From Sulfitobacter sp. DSM 110093 (lineage in GTDB: Bacteria > Pseudomonadota > Alphaproteobacteria > Rhodobacterales > Rhodobacteraceae): a stretch of DNA of 64,000 bases. Position numbers and translations under genes: made by a program. This document shows positions 1-9,862 of the stretch, piece by piece. A model generated the notes under the pieces. It did not search any database, had not been told where the DNA came from, and was given only the letters and a program-made list of their open reading frames with translations. The stretch spans positions 3,221,501 to 3,285,500 of the forward strand of contig NZ_CP085167.1 in the NCBI RefSeq assembly GCF_022788715.1, in the 5' to 3' direction. The first letter of the stretch is position 1. The number at the start of each line of letters is the position of its first letter.

Positions 1-55
1 GGCCCATTTCCTGCAATTCCTTGCAACTTTATCCTAGAAAGGTGGTGACAACCAC

Positions 56-262
56 ATGCAGGTTAGTGTTCGCGACAACAACGTCGATCAGGCCCTTCGG
101 GCTCTGAAGAAAAAGCTACAGCGCGAAGGCGTTTTCCGTGAAATGAAGCTCAAGCAACATTTCGAGAAACCGTCCGAGAAAAAAGCGCGCGAGAAAGCTG
201 AAGCGATCCGTCGTGCCCGTAAACTGGCACGGAAAAAAGCGCAACGCGAAGGTATGATGTAA
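56..262 (+). CDS. rpsU: 30S ribosomal protein S21
   Basis: Small-subunit ribosomal protein that binds near the 3' end of 16S rRNA and helps initiation. The 68-residue product is highly basic, with the S21 N-terminal pattern [21 protein letters not shown] and an Arg/Lys/Ala-rich helical tail, and has normal family length. An AAAGGTGGTG ribosome binding site lies 8-10 bases before the ATG. A strong hairpin terminator follows at 292, so the gene appears monocistronic. Identification is secure. Confidence 0.97.
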   Translation: MQVSVRDNNVDQALRALKKKLQREGVFREMKLKQHFEKPSEKKAREKAEAIRRARKLARKKAQREGMM

Positions 263-291
263 ATCATTCCCGCGACACGCAACAGATATAG

Positions 292-326
292 AACCCCCGG
301 TGCCGATGGCAGCGGGGGTTTTGTTT
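292..326 (+). terminator. Rho-independent terminator of rpsU
   Basis: Perfect 8-bp stem AACCCCCG (292-299) / CGGGGGTT (313-320) with a 13-base loop, followed by the T-rich run TTGTTTTG. It lies 30 bases after the rpsU stop codon. Confidence 0.9.
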
Positions 327-590
327 TGTGGGGTACTGGTTACAGAGCCGGGCAGCGCCAGACCGCCGGGATGGTGCCCGAAACTTCAGCATTTGGGCAA
401 TTTATGGCAACAGTAATCGCCCTGAGATCGCGGGACGGCACTACCTAGCAAAAGCACCTGCCCGTCGCACCAGAGGTGCGCATTTGAATGATGGCACGCC
501 TCTGGCGTGACGGTCGGTCTGGCGCTGCCCGGCGGGCATACGCCCTTGTTTCCGGGCCGATGTGCAACGGTCGACCGATGTACCTTCCAG
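327..590. other. Intergenic region without a recognisable gene
   Basis: Stretch between the rpsU terminator and the stop codon of the leftward lrp gene. Small open frames exist in several frames but none has a plausible start site or a protein pattern I recognise. The only structure I see is a short hairpin, CGCACC-AGA-GGTGCG at 475-489. It may carry the lrp 3' untranslated region. Confidence 0.5.
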
Positions 591-1049
591 CTACACCGGC
601 AGCGCCGTCGTCTTGCATACTGTCCGCAACGCGAAACTCGACTGCATCTGCGCAACCCCCGGCAACCGCGCCAAATGCTGGCGATGGATCCGCGCGAAAT
701 CCTCGGTATTCTCCGCCACGATCTTAAGCAGATAGTCCGCCGTCCCCGCCATCAGATGACATTCCAACACATCGGGAATGCGCGACACAGACTTCTCAAA
801 GGCCTCTAACACCTCTTCGGCCTGCGCCTGCAGGGTGATCTCGACAAAGACTGTGGTCGGCATATTCAGCTTGCGCGGGTCCAGCAGCGCTACGTAATCG
901 CGAATATAGCCTTCCTTCTCCAACCGCTGCACCCGGCGGTGGCAGGCCGATGGCGACAAATGCACCACCTCTGACAATTCGGCGTTGGACATCCGCCCAT
1001 TACGCTGCAAAGCGCGCAGAACACGTCGATCAATCTCATCCAAGGCCAT
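591..1049 (-). CDS. lrp: Lrp/AsnC family transcriptional regulator
   Basis: DNA-binding regulator that senses amino acids and here probably controls the divergent alanine dehydrogenase gene. The 152-residue protein has the family layout: an N-terminal helix-turn-helix (residues about 4-60, with MSNAELSEVVHLSPSACHRR) and a C-terminal RAM/AsnC effector domain (about 65-145, with VLECHLMAGTADYLLKI). The frame stays open far upstream through ald antisense; the ATG at 1049 is chosen because it gives the standard DEIDRRVLRALQ start. The ald start lies 138 bases away, the usual divergent regulator-target pair. Control of ald is inferred from position. Confidence 0.93.
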   Translation of the reverse strand: MALDEIDRRVLRALQRNGRMSNAELSEVVHLSPSACHRRVQRLEKEGYIRDYVALLDPRKLNMPTTVFVEITLQAQAEEVLEAFEKSVSRIPDVLECHLMAGTADYLLKIVAENTEDFARIHRQHLARLPGVAQMQSSFALRTVCKTTALPV

Positions 1050-1187
1050 ATGCGCAATACTTTCGCGTCGAATTTCTTTCCTACGCAATGATATTCGATT
1101 ACCGCCCAGCTTGGCGACCCCAAATTCGCAACGATATGCACGGCAGATATGATAGTTCTGTTCCACTACGGAGGAGGAGTGAACCCC
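1050..1187. promoter_or_regulatory. Divergent lrp/ald promoter region
   Basis: The 138-base gap between two divergent starts is richer in A/T than the flanking genes and must carry both promoters. It contains the inverted repeat TCGAAT (1068-1073) / ATTCGA (1093-1098), a possible Lrp-type site, and a GGAGGAGG ribosome binding site for ald at 1170-1178. The operator assignment is a guess. Confidence 0.45.
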
Positions 1188-2306
1188 ATGAAAATCGGAT
1201 GCCCCACAGAAATCAAACCGCAGGAATTCCGCGTCGGCCTGACGCCCAATGCCGCACAAGAAGCCATCGCCCACGGGCATGAGGTTATCGTGCAGGCCGG
1301 GGCCGGAGTCGGCGCAGGATTCGAAGATGCGGATTACACCGCCGCAGGCGCAACCATCATCGACACGGCCGAGGAAATCTTTGCCAGCGCCGACATGATC
1401 GTCAAGGTGAAGGAGCCACAGGCGGGCGAACGCAAGATGCTGCGCGAAGGGCAATTGCTCTTTACCTATCTGCACCTTGCCCCCGACCCGGATCAGACCC
1501 ACGATCTGCTGGCCTCGGGCTGTACCGCGATTGCTTATGAGACGGTGACCGACCGCAACGGCGGGCTGCCCCTTCTGGCCCCCATGTCCGAAGTTGCAGG
1601 TCGTCTGGCCCCGCAAGTCGGCGCTTGGACGCTGCAAAAGGCCAATGGCGGACGCGGCGTGTTGATGGGCGGCGTGCCCGGTGTTGGCCCCGCCAAGGTT
1701 ATGGTCATCGGCGGCGGCGTCGTCGGCACCCATGCGGCACGCATCGCCGCAGGCATGGGCGCGGATGTGACCGTGCTTGACCGCTCGCTCCCCCGGATGC
1801 GCTACCTCGATGATATCTATGGCGGCACCTTCAAGACCGCCTATGCCAGCGCGGGCAACACCATCGAACTGGCGCGTGAGGCCGATATGATCATCGGCGC
1901 AGTGCTGATCCCCGGCGCGGCGGCCCCCAAACTGATCAGCCGCGCGCAACTGTCCGAACTCAAACCCGGCGCGGCGCTGGTCGACGTGGCCATTGACCAA
2001 GGCGGCTGTTTTGAGACATCCAAGGCGACCACCCACCAAGACCCGGTTTATGAGGTCGACGGCATCATGCACTACTGCGTGGCCAACATGCCGGGCGCCG
2101 TGGCGCGCACCTCGACCATCGCGCTTGGCAATGCCACCATGCCCTTCATGCTGGCACTGGCAGACAAAGGTTGGAAGCAAGCCTGCGCAGATGATCCGCA
2201 CCTCAAGGCAGGTCTTAACGTTCACGCGGGCAAGCTGACCTATGCCGCTGTTAGCGAAGCGCTTGGGATCGACAGCATCACCGCCGATCAAGCCATCGCA
2301 GGCTAA
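1188..2306 (+). CDS. ald: Alanine dehydrogenase
   Basis: NAD-dependent oxidative deamination of L-alanine to pyruvate and ammonia, in the cytoplasm. The 372-residue product matches family length. Visible features: N-terminal MKIGCPTEIKPQEFRVGLTP, the substrate-binding lysine in VKVKEPQ (about residue 75), the catalytic histidine in TYLHLAP (about 96), and the Rossmann NAD site VIGGGVVGTHAARIAAGMGA (about 170). The ATG at 1188 is preferred over an upstream GTG at 1149 because GGAGGAGG lies 9 bases before it. In taurine catabolism Ald regenerates pyruvate for Tpa, and a tpa gene lies 56 kb to the right. The divergent lrp is the likely regulator. Confidence 0.96.
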   Translation: MKIGCPTEIKPQEFRVGLTPNAAQEAIAHGHEVIVQAGAGVGAGFEDADYTAAGATIIDTAEEIFASADMIVKVKEPQAGERKMLREGQLLFTYLHLAPDPDQTHDLLASGCTAIAYETVTDRNGGLPLLAPMSEVAGRLAPQVGAWTLQKANGGRGVLMGGVPGVGPAKVMVIGGGVVGTHAARIAAGMGADVTVLDRSLPRMRYLDDIYGGTFKTAYASAGNTIELAREADMIIGAVLIPGAAAPKLISRAQLSELKPGAALVDVAIDQGGCFETSKATTHQDPVYEVDGIMHYCVANMPGAVARTSTIALGNATMPFMLALADKGWKQACADDPHLKAGLNVHAGKLTYAAVSEALGIDSITADQAIAG

Positions 2307-2325
2307 ACCCTACCCCATATACACA

Positions 2326-2354
2326 AAAAGGCCCGCCAATCTGGCGGGCCTTTT
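2326..2354 (+). terminator. Rho-independent terminator of ald
   Basis: Stem AAAAGGCCCGCCA / GGCGGGCCTTTT with a 4-5-base loop and a T-run. Its symmetric A/T flanks suggest it can also end the leftward mscL transcript. Confidence 0.88.
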
Positions 2355-2371
2355 CATTCCGCAGACACCGC

Positions 2372-2803
2372 TTAGCGGGTCTTCAATGAATCCCGAATTT
2401 CCAGCAAAACATCAAGCTGCGACGGCCCTGTTTTGACCTCAGGTGCCACTTCGTCAGGCTTTTCCGCTGCAGCTTTCACGCGGTTCACAATCTTCACCAA
2501 CATGAAGACGACAAAGGCGATAATCAAAAAGTTGATCACGGCCATCAAGAACGAGCCATAGGCAAAGACCGACGCCCCAGCTTCGCGCGCCTGCTCTAGC
2601 GATGCATTGGCGGGTACATCCCCCGACAGCACAGCATAGTTATTGGTGAAATCCACCCCGCCGGTGAAAAGCCCGATGATCGGGTTAATCAAATCAGCCA
2701 CCATGGATGACACAATCGCCGTAAAGGCCGCACCCACGATGATACCAACAGCCATGTCCATGACATTGCCCTTGGCGATGAAGTCTTTGAATTCTTGAAT
2801 CAT
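2372..2803 (-). CDS. mscL: Large-conductance mechanosensitive channel
   Basis: Inner-membrane homopentameric channel that opens under membrane tension to release solutes on osmotic downshock. The 143-residue protein shows the MscL signature: amphipathic N-terminus [22 protein letters not shown]1 with the Gly/Ala-rich [13 protein letters not shown] (about 17-45), a periplasmic loop, TM2 (about 75-100, [19 protein letters not shown]) and a charged C-terminal helix. The ATG at 2803 gives the conserved start; an upstream GTG would add 17 residues without similarity. It ends against the ald terminator, convergent with ald. Confidence 0.96.
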   Translation of the reverse strand: MIQEFKDFIAKGNVMDMAVGIIVGAAFTAIVSSMVADLINPIIGLFTGGVDFTNNYAVLSGDVPANASLEQAREAGASVFAYGSFLMAVINFLIIAFVVFMLVKIVNRVKAAAEKPDEVAPEVKTGPSQLDVLLEIRDSLKTR

Positions 2804-2900
2804 TGTGTCTGTCCCTGTTCTAAGCCAGCCGACTGTCCCGCCGCCATAGACCAATAGTGCGGGCTGACAAAGAAGGCGGTCAATCGTTGATTTAAGCGTG

Positions 2901-2920
2901 AAGCGGCAAAATTGCCGCTT
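2901..2920. terminator. Hairpin downstream of the histidine kinase gene
   Basis: Perfect 9-bp inverted repeat AAGCGGCAA-AA-TTGCCGCTT, 10 bases past the stop of the leftward kinase gene. No clear T-run follows on that strand, so it may be a stability hairpin rather than a classical terminator. Confidence 0.45.
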
Positions 2921-2929
2921 TCTGCGGTG

Positions 2930-4021
2930 TTAAGCGCGAAAACAAACGCGCATCAGCGCCCCGTCAGCGCCGAAATCGGTCGTGAGCCGCCCATTAAGCT
3001 GCTCTGTCGCCGTAGACATCAGCATCCGTCCCAGCCCGGTGCTGTCGGCCCCTGCGACCGTACCGCCATGCCCACGGCCATTGTCGCGACACTCTAACAG
3101 CCAGCCATCCGTCTCAACCTGCCTGCGCAGAGAGATCTTGATCTCTCCTGCCCGGTCTTCGGGAAATGCGTGTTTGATCGAGTTGGCCACAAATTCGCTG
3201 ACAATCATCCCAACCGCCGAAGCCTGCGCCGCTTGCAACTCGCCCGGATCGGCCTCGCAGAAGATGGTTACATGACCCGGCGCGCCAGCGGCGAGCAGCT
3301 TGCTCAACTGCTCAAGGTAAGAGGCGGCCTGCACCTTGCTCTTGCCGCCCTGCCCCATCAGTTCGCTATGCAGCGACGCCACCGCGCCAAACCGGCGTTC
3401 AACAAGGGCAAGCACATCCTTGGCGTCAGGGTCTTGCACCTTGCGCGTCGCCATCCGCAGCAGCGAAGCGATGGTCTGGAACGAGTTTTTCACCCGGTGA
3501 TCCATCTCGGCACGCAGGGCTTCTTCGATGCGGATCTTCTTGCGCAACTCAAGTTGCATCATCACGTGACGCGACAGGGTTTGCAGCGCCTGGCGTTGAA
3601 AATCTGTCAGGGTACGGGGCTTGGTATCCAGCACACAAAGCGTACCAATCGGCTGGCCGTTCGGCGCGACCAGCTTGGCCCCTGCATAGAACTTTACCCG
3701 TGGGTCACCGACATAGAGGGGATTATCCACCGTTCGCGGATCGGCCCCCATGTCCGGAATCTCGGTAAAGTCGCCATCGAGAATGGCATGAGAGCAAACC
3801 GATTGATCCAGCGTCGTCTCTTGCGGTTCAAACCCGACGCGCGCTTTGAACCATTGCCGCTTTTCATCCACCAAACTGATGAGAGAGACAGGCGTTTCGC
3901 AGATCTTCGATGCAAGGTCGACGATATCGTCAAAATCAGCTTCAGCTTCGGTATCAAGGACATTGTAGGAATGCAGCGTCTCTAGACGTTCGTCCTGCTC
4001 CGAGGGCGTGTCAGCTAAAAT
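2930..4021 (-). CDS. GAF-domain sensor histidine kinase (HisKA_2/HWE type), probable ATT start
   Basis: Predicted soluble two-component kinase with no membrane segment. An N-terminal GAF domain (residues about 10-165, with FDDIVDLASKIC, SLVDEKRQWFKARVG and GTLCVLD) is followed by a HisKA_2-type dimerisation helix with phospho-acceptor His175 in MDHRVKNSFQ and an HATPase domain with the N-box EFVANSIKHAF (Asn280). GAF similarity runs 49 codons upstream of the first TTG (3874) with no ATG, GTG or TTG before an in-frame stop. An ATT at 4019-4021 sits 7 bases after a strong GGAAGGAG, and I propose it as the start (363 residues). No response regulator is adjacent, so its partner and signal are unknown. 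Confidence 0.8.
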   Translation of the reverse strand: MLADTPSEQDERLETLHSYNVLDTEAEADFDDIVDLASKICETPVSLISLVDEKRQWFKARVGFEPQETTLDQSVCSHAILDGDFTEIPDMGADPRTVDNPLYVGDPRVKFYAGAKLVAPNGQPIGTLCVLDTKPRTLTDFQRQALQTLSRHVMMQLELRKKIRIEEALRAEMDHRVKNSFQTIASLLRMATRKVQDPDAKDVLALVERRFGAVASLHSELMGQGGKSKVQAASYLEQLSKLLAAGAPGHVTIFCEADPGELQAAQASAVGMIVSEFVANSIKHAFPEDRAGEIKISLRRQVETDGWLLECRDNGRGHGGTVAGADSTGLGRMLMSTATEQLNGRLTTDFGADGALMRVCFRA

Positions 4022-4228
4022 GGGCCTTCTCCTTCCAGTCTTGACCCGCCGCGCAGCCGCGGCGCGGATCGGATATCGCCTGCCGGTTGGGGTACATCAG
4101 GGCCAACAAACCCGCAGCACCTGAAGGTTTAGCCCAGAAACCACCGCCGTCCAGCAGTTAGACCGGATCGATTCGGTCATTTAGCCTTGATAAACGTTAA
4201 TTTTCAAAGCGACTAGCCTGCTGCGGCG

Positions 4229-4672
4229 TCACCCAGCCAGCGCACCGGTCAACACATAGCGCAGGATCGCAACAACCTGCGCAGGCTCACTGGCCACGGC
4301 AAGAGCTGCTGCATCGACCTCTTTAAGCGCATGCGCATGATCTGCGCTGTGTAGAATGATCAGTGACTTGCCCAAGGCAGCGGCATAGCCCGCATCAAAG
4401 GCCGCGTTCCACTGTTTGTACTGATCGCCAAAGCGCACCACGACCACATCCGCCTCGGCAATCGCCTTGCGCGTGCGGATCGCGTTGATCTGCGCGCCTT
4501 TGCGGTCGTGCCAAAACTTGTCCTCCTCAGCGCCAAGGATCGCCACGCCGCAATCGTCGCTGGCGGCGTGGTCGGTGATGGGCGCCGCGAAAGTCACGTC
4601 GAGCCCTTGGGCCCCCGTAATGATCTGTTCGCGCCAGTCGGTATGGATTTCACCAGAGAGGTAGACTTTCAT
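4229..4672 (-). CDS. YtoQ family protein
   Basis: 147-residue cytoplasmic protein of the YtoQ family, whose biochemical role is not established as far as I know. The N-terminus MKVYLSGEIHTDWREQI and the internal FWHDRKGAQINAIRTRKAI and VVVRFGDQYKQWNAAFDAGY are the family pattern and suggest a nucleoside 2-deoxyribosyltransferase-like fold. The ATG at 4672 is preferred over an upstream start at 4708 because it follows AAGGATGG and leaves a 16-base gap to the pheT stop. It is therefore probably the last gene of the pheS-X-pheT operon. Confidence 0.82.
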   Translation of the reverse strand: MKVYLSGEIHTDWREQIITGAQGLDVTFAAPITDHAASDDCGVAILGAEEDKFWHDRKGAQINAIRTRKAIAEADVVVVRFGDQYKQWNAAFDAGYAAALGKSLIILHSADHAHALKEVDAAALAVASEPAQVVAILRYVLTGALAG

Positions 4673-4688
4673 CGTTCCATCCTTTCGT

Positions 4689-7085
4689 TCAGCCGCGCAG
4701 CACGCCACCTGTGGCTTTAGTCACTTTTTCAACGACCTTAGCACCAACCGCTTCGATATCGGCATCTTTGAGCGTCTTGTCACTCGGCTGCAAACGCACG
4801 GTAATGGCGAGGGATTTCTTGCCTTCACCAAGGCTGCCGCCGATGAACTCATCAAAGACACGCACGTCTTCGATCAGGTTTTTGTCGGCCCCTTTGGCAG
4901 CGTTAACCAGCGTCAGCGCCTCGACATCCGCATCGACGACAAAGGCAAAGTCACGCTCGACCGCCTGAAGATCACTGATCTGCAACGCCGGGCGCGTGGC
5001 ACCGGATTTGCGCGGCAGCGGCACTTCGGCGGGATAGATAGTGAAGGCCATCGCAGGGCCTTTGACGTCCATCGCGGCGAGCACGCGAGGGTGCACTTCG
5101 CCAAAGATGCCGAGCTCCTTTTTCGGGCCAAGGCAGACCTTGCCGTGACGGCCCGGATGCCACCATTCGTCAGCCCCTCGCAGGATCTGCACCTTGGCGG
5201 GGGCACCGATGGCGGCCAGCACGGCCTCGGCGTCGGCTTTGACATCATAGACATCCACCGCCCGCGCCGCGCCATGCACGTCACGCGGACCGGTGCGGCC
5301 CACCAGCAGGCCGCTGACCATCATCTGCTCTTCGCCCGGCTCACCACCGGAAAAGGCAGGGCCGACCTCAAAGAGCGCCATGTCGGCAAAGCCGCGCGCC
5401 TGATTGCGCGCCGCGGCCTGCAACAGACCGGGCAGCAGATCGGGGCGCATGTGGCTCATGTCCGACGAAATCGGGTTTTCCAGCCGTGTCTCATCCGTGC
5501 CGCCGCCGAACAGCGCGGCAGAGGCTTGGTCGATGAAGCTGTAAGACACACATTCGTTGTAGCCGAGCGCCGCCGCCGTGCGCCGGGCCGTCACGACGCG
5601 GCGCTGCATGGGCGAGAGTACGGGGCGCGGCACGCCTGTTGTCAGGCGCGGCAAAGGTTTGCCTTCGAGCTTGGTGAGCGACGCAATCCGCGCGACCTCT
5701 TCCACCAGATCGGCCTCGCCCTGCACATCAGGACGCCAGCTTGGCACCTGCGCCATGTCACCGTCGAGTTGGAAGCCGAGCGCCGTCAGCGTCTGACGCT
5801 GATCGCTTTCGGGGATCGTCATGCCGACCAGAGATTGCACCTTGGCCGCATCCAGCTTGTAGGCGCGGCCGGTGTCAGGCACCTGCCCCGCGACCACAAC
5901 CTCAGACGCCTCTCCACCCGCGTGATCCAAGATCATCCGCGTTGCGTGTTCGATGCCATAAGGCGTCCATGCCGGATCTACACCACGCTCGAAACGATAA
6001 CGCGCGTCGGAGTTGATCTTGAGCGCACGGCCCGCATAGGCGATCTGCACCGGGTCCCAATAGGCGCTTTCCACAAAGACGTTGACCGTGTCTTCGGTCA
6101 CGCCTGTCGCCTCGCCGCCCATGATACCCGCAATGCTTTCCACGCCGCTGTCATCGGAGATGACCATCTGGCCCGCTTGCAGGGTATAGGTCTTTTCGTC
6201 CAGCGCCACGATCTCTTCGCCGCCCTTGGCGCGGTGCACGCGCAGGTTGCCTTTGACCTTATCCGCGTCAAAGACGTGCAGCGGACGGTTGCGGTCGAAG
6301 GTGAAGAAGTTGGTCACGTCGACAAGGAAAGAGATCGGACGCAGCCCAATCGCGCGCAGGCAATCTTGCAACCACGCGGGGCTGGGGCCGTTCTTCACGC
6401 CCTTGATCACGCGGCCATAGAACACCGGGCAACCGTCGAGCGTGTCGTCGTCGATGCTGACACTGATCGGCGCGGCAAAGCTGCCCGCCAACGCATTGCA
6501 GTCACGCGGCTTCAGCTTGCCCAAGCCCCGCGCCGCGAGGTCACGCGCAATGCCGCGCACGCCGAGCGCGTCGGGGCGGTTCGGGGTGATGGCGATCTCG
6601 ATCACCGGGTCGACCTTGGCGGGATCGTTCTCGGCCAGCCAGTCGATGAAACGGTCGCCGGGCTTGCCCGAGGGCAGTTCGATGATGCCGTCATGCTCCT
6701 CGCTCAGCTCCATCTCGCGCTCGGAGGCCATCATGCCGAAGCTTTCAACGCCACGAATTTTGCCGACGCCGATGGTCGTGTCGATCCCCGGCACATAGAC
6801 GCCCGGCTTGGCCACGACGACGGTGATCCCCGCCCGCGCATTCGGCGCGCCGCAGATGATCTGCATGACGCCTTCGTCGGTTTCCACCTGACAGACGTTC
6901 AGCCGGTCAGCATCGGGGTGTTTCTCGGCTGATTGCACATAGCCGAGGGTGAAATCGGCAAGCTTCGCCGCCGGGTTTTCGACGCCTTCGACTTCGAGGC
7001 CGAGGTCGGTCAGGGCATAGGTGATCTCATCAATCGACGCCGTGGTGTCGAGATGGTCCTTGAGCCAGGAGAGGGTGAATTTCAT
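4689..7085 (-). CDS. pheT: Phenylalanine--tRNA ligase beta subunit
   Basis: Beta chain of the alpha2-beta2 enzyme that charges tRNA-Phe. At 798 residues it is full length. In order: N-terminal tRNA-binding OB domain (about 40-150, TLGYVQSAEKHPDADRLNVC), B3/B4 editing domain (about 210-385), B5 domain (about 405-470), core (about 480-690), and C-terminal anticodon-binding FDX-ACB domain (about 705-797, QAVERDFAFVVD). Its start overlaps the stop of the upstream gene by 4 bases (ATGA). That upstream gene is not pheS but an unknown reading frame nested between the two subunits. Confidence 0.97.
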   Translation of the reverse strand: MKFTLSWLKDHLDTTASIDEITYALTDLGLEVEGVENPAAKLADFTLGYVQSAEKHPDADRLNVCQVETDEGVMQIICGAPNARAGITVVVAKPGVYVPGIDTTIGVGKIRGVESFGMMASEREMELSEEHDGIIELPSGKPGDRFIDWLAENDPAKVDPVIEIAITPNRPDALGVRGIARDLAARGLGKLKPRDCNALAGSFAAPISVSIDDDTLDGCPVFYGRVIKGVKNGPSPAWLQDCLRAIGLRPISFLVDVTNFFTFDRNRPLHVFDADKVKGNLRVHRAKGGEEIVALDEKTYTLQAGQMVISDDSGVESIAGIMGGEATGVTEDTVNVFVESAYWDPVQIAYAGRALKINSDARYRFERGVDPAWTPYGIEHATRMILDHAGGEASEVVVAGQVPDTGRAYKLDAAKVQSLVGMTIPESDQRQTLTALGFQLDGDMAQVPSWRPDVQGEADLVEEVARIASLTKLEGKPLPRLTTGVPRPVLSPMQRRVVTARRTAAALGYNECVSYSFIDQASAALFGGGTDETRLENPISSDMSHMRPDLLPGLLQAAARNQARGFADMALFEVGPAFSGGEPGEEQMMVSGLLVGRTGPRDVHGAARAVDVYDVKADAEAVLAAIGAPAKVQILRGADEWWHPGRHGKVCLGPKKELGIFGEVHPRVLAAMDVKGPAMAFTIYPAEVPLPRKSGATRPALQISDLQAVERDFAFVVDADVEALTLVNAAKGADKNLIEDVRVFDEFIGGSLGEGKKSLAITVRLQPSDKTLKDADIEAVGAKVVEKVTKATGGVLRG

Positions 7086-7617
7086 TTATTTAGTTCCTCA
7101 ACATCGGTGAGATTGCCGTTGATGCCTGTACCTTGCACAATGTCTTTTCTCATTTCCTTTAGCAGTTCTCTACGCGCTTCTCTGAATGGATTGCTCATAG
7201 CCATAAAAGCATCGTACTCCTCCTGCGTAGGCGTTCGACCGAGGTTGTGAATATATTGAACGCGCTTCCCATTCTGCCAATAATGGTCGCCTATGTTCGA
7301 GTTGAGAAGCTTCAGTGACGCAACCGCAACGTTATCTGGCGCCATAAGTGCCACCTGATCTTGAAAAGGTGATAATTTCTCCATTAGCGCCAAACCAGCA
7401 GAAGCTGGATCGTCATAGTCGGTGCTCTTATGTTCTTGAAGAATAGTGAGGTACTTCCGATAAACAGCAAGACGTTCTCTACGCAACTCATCTGCACGTT
7501 GTTGAGAAGCCTTAATGAAGAACAGCCATATACCACCGCCGAGTGCAATGAAGGGCGAAACTAGTGTCGCAGCAAATCTTGCCCAATCGAGAATTTGAAT
7601 AGCTTCACCGGCCTCAC

Positions 7618-7621
<4 letters not shown>
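7082..7621 (-). CDS. Hypothetical membrane-anchored protein nested between pheS and pheT
   Basis: I do not recognise this 179-residue protein. One hydrophobic segment (residues about 14-36, [20 protein letters not shown]) is followed by a charged, probably coiled-coil stretch ([20 protein letters not shown]) and a mostly helical cytoplasmic domain with [17 protein letters not shown]. It overlaps both pheS (4 bases) and pheT (4 bases) through ATGA junctions, so all three are likely translationally coupled. Base composition differs sharply: the 180 bases from 7081 are about 43 % GC by hand count, against about 58 % in pheT. This suggests horizontal acquisition into a housekeeping operon. A link to tRNA charging is not supported by the sequence. 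Confidence 0.8.
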
Positions 7622-8691
<1,070 letters not shown>

Positions 8692-8863
8692 GACAGGCCC
8701 TTGGAATAATACCCCGTCCTGCTAGCCCTCTCGCCCCTCGAATGCAAGCCGTAGGGGTTGCGGCAGCTTGGGGGAACCACCACCTCTGCCATGCGTTAGG
8801 CCGCATCCCTCCGGCGCGCCCTCATGGCAGCGGCGCGCCCAAACTCCCCCGAAAGGAGAGACC

Positions 8864-9538
8864 ATGAAAATCCTGATGGTTCTGACATCGCATGACGAAC
8901 TGGGCGACACCGGCAACAAAACCGGCTTCTGGCTCGAAGAATTCGCTGCGCCCTATTATGTCTTCAAAGATGCGGGCGCGGATGTGACCCTCGCCTCGCC
9001 CAAGGGCGGCCAACCGCCGCTTGACCCCAACAGCGACAGCGAAGACGCGCAGACCGATGCGACCCGCCGTTTCAAAGACGACGACGCTGCGCAAAAGGCG
9101 CTCGCTTCGACCAAAGTGCTGGGCGATGTGGATGCGGATGGCTTCGACGCGATCTTCTACCCCGGCGGCCACGGCCCGCTGTGGGATCTGGCCAATGACG
9201 CCGACAGCAAGCGCCTGATCGAGACCTTTTGGGCCTCCGACCGCCCGGTTGGCGCCGTTTGCCACGCGCCTGCGGTGTTCAAGGACACCCAAGCCGACGG
9301 CAAGCCGCTGGTCTCTGGCAAGCGCGTCACCGGCTTTACCAACACCGAGGAAGAGGGCGTGGGCCTGACCGACGTGGTGCCTTTCTTGGTCGAAGACATG
9401 CTGAAGAAGAACGGCGGCGAGTATAGCAAAGGCGACGATTGGGCGTCTTACGTGCTGGTCGACGGCAAGCTGGTGACCGGCCAGAACCCCGCCTCTTCGG
9501 AAGAAGCGGCGAAAGAAATGCTGGCCCTGTTGAAGTGA
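8864..9538 (+). CDS. DJ-1/PfpI family protein (type 1 glutamine amidotransferase-like)
   Basis: 224-residue protein of the DJ-1/PfpI superfamily, Hsp31-like subgroup; members act as glyoxalase III or protein deglycases, or have no known role. The nucleophile-elbow cysteine is in GAVCHAPAVF (about residue 131), with the upstream acid region DAIFYPGGHGPLWDLAND typical of the group and the start MKILMVLTSHDELGDTGNKTGFWLEE. The ATG at 8864 has GAAAGGAGAG before it; a longer in-frame start at 8768 would add unrelated residues. Monocistronic, with its own terminator. Confidence 0.9.
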   Translation: MKILMVLTSHDELGDTGNKTGFWLEEFAAPYYVFKDAGADVTLASPKGGQPPLDPNSDSEDAQTDATRRFKDDDAAQKALASTKVLGDVDADGFDAIFYPGGHGPLWDLANDADSKRLIETFWASDRPVGAVCHAPAVFKDTQADGKPLVSGKRVTGFTNTEEEGVGLTDVVPFLVEDMLKKNGGEYSKGDDWASYVLVDGKLVTGQNPASSEEAAKEMLALLK

Positions 9539-9562
9539 TCGCCAGACAGAAGTGACGACACC

Positions 9563-9590
9563 GGGGGCGCGCATTGCGTGCCCCCTTTTA
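9563..9590 (+). terminator. Rho-independent terminator of the PfpI-like gene
   Basis: Stem GGGGGCGCG (9563-9571) / CGTGCCCCC (9577-9585) with one G-U pair, loop CATTG, then TTTTATCC. Confidence 0.85.
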
Positions 9591-9649
9591 TCCTATACGG
9601 GAACCGCCGATGGACGCGCCGTGTTTTACTCCCGAAAGGAGCCTCCGAT

Positions 9650-9862
9650 ATGGCAGACTATGACCGCACTACCGGCGCACCGTGGAGCGAGCCAGATCTC
9701 GATCAGCTTCGCATCCTCGCGGCAGAAGGTACATCGACCAGCGTGATCGCGGTGCAACTGGGCCGCACGGAAGAGGCGATATCCCACAAAGCGTCGCAGG
9801 AGGGCATCAAACTGACGCCCGCCAGCCTTAATCCTTATGACCCGAATACCCTAGACAGATAA
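9650..9862 (+). CDS. Small helix-turn-helix protein, hypothetical
   Basis: 70-residue protein with one recognisable element: a helix-turn-helix-like segment (residues about 15-52, DLDQLRILAAEGTSTSVIAV then LGRTEEAISHKASQEGIKL) resembling SANT/Myb-like or sigma-region folds of small alphaproteobacterial regulators. The ATG at 9650 is chosen because CCCGAAAGGAG lies 9 bases upstream. Its last 12 bases overlap the 3' end of the convergent Hint-domain gene. A DNA-binding role is inferred from pattern only. Confidence 0.7.
   Translation: MADYDRTTGAPWSEPDLDQLRILAAEGTSTSVIAVQLGRTEEAISHKASQEGIKLTPASLNPYDPNTLDR

Noticed and set aside
1050..2291. Long minus-strand open frame that could extend the Lrp regulator upstream by over 400 residues
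   Set aside because: It is antisense to ald, has no recognisable domain and no start site; the regulator has the correct length from the ATG at 1049.
5091..6932. 613-codon plus-strand open frame antisense to pheT
   Set aside because: Low-complexity His/Arg/Ala-rich translation typical of the complement of a GC-rich gene; pheT on the other strand has full homology.
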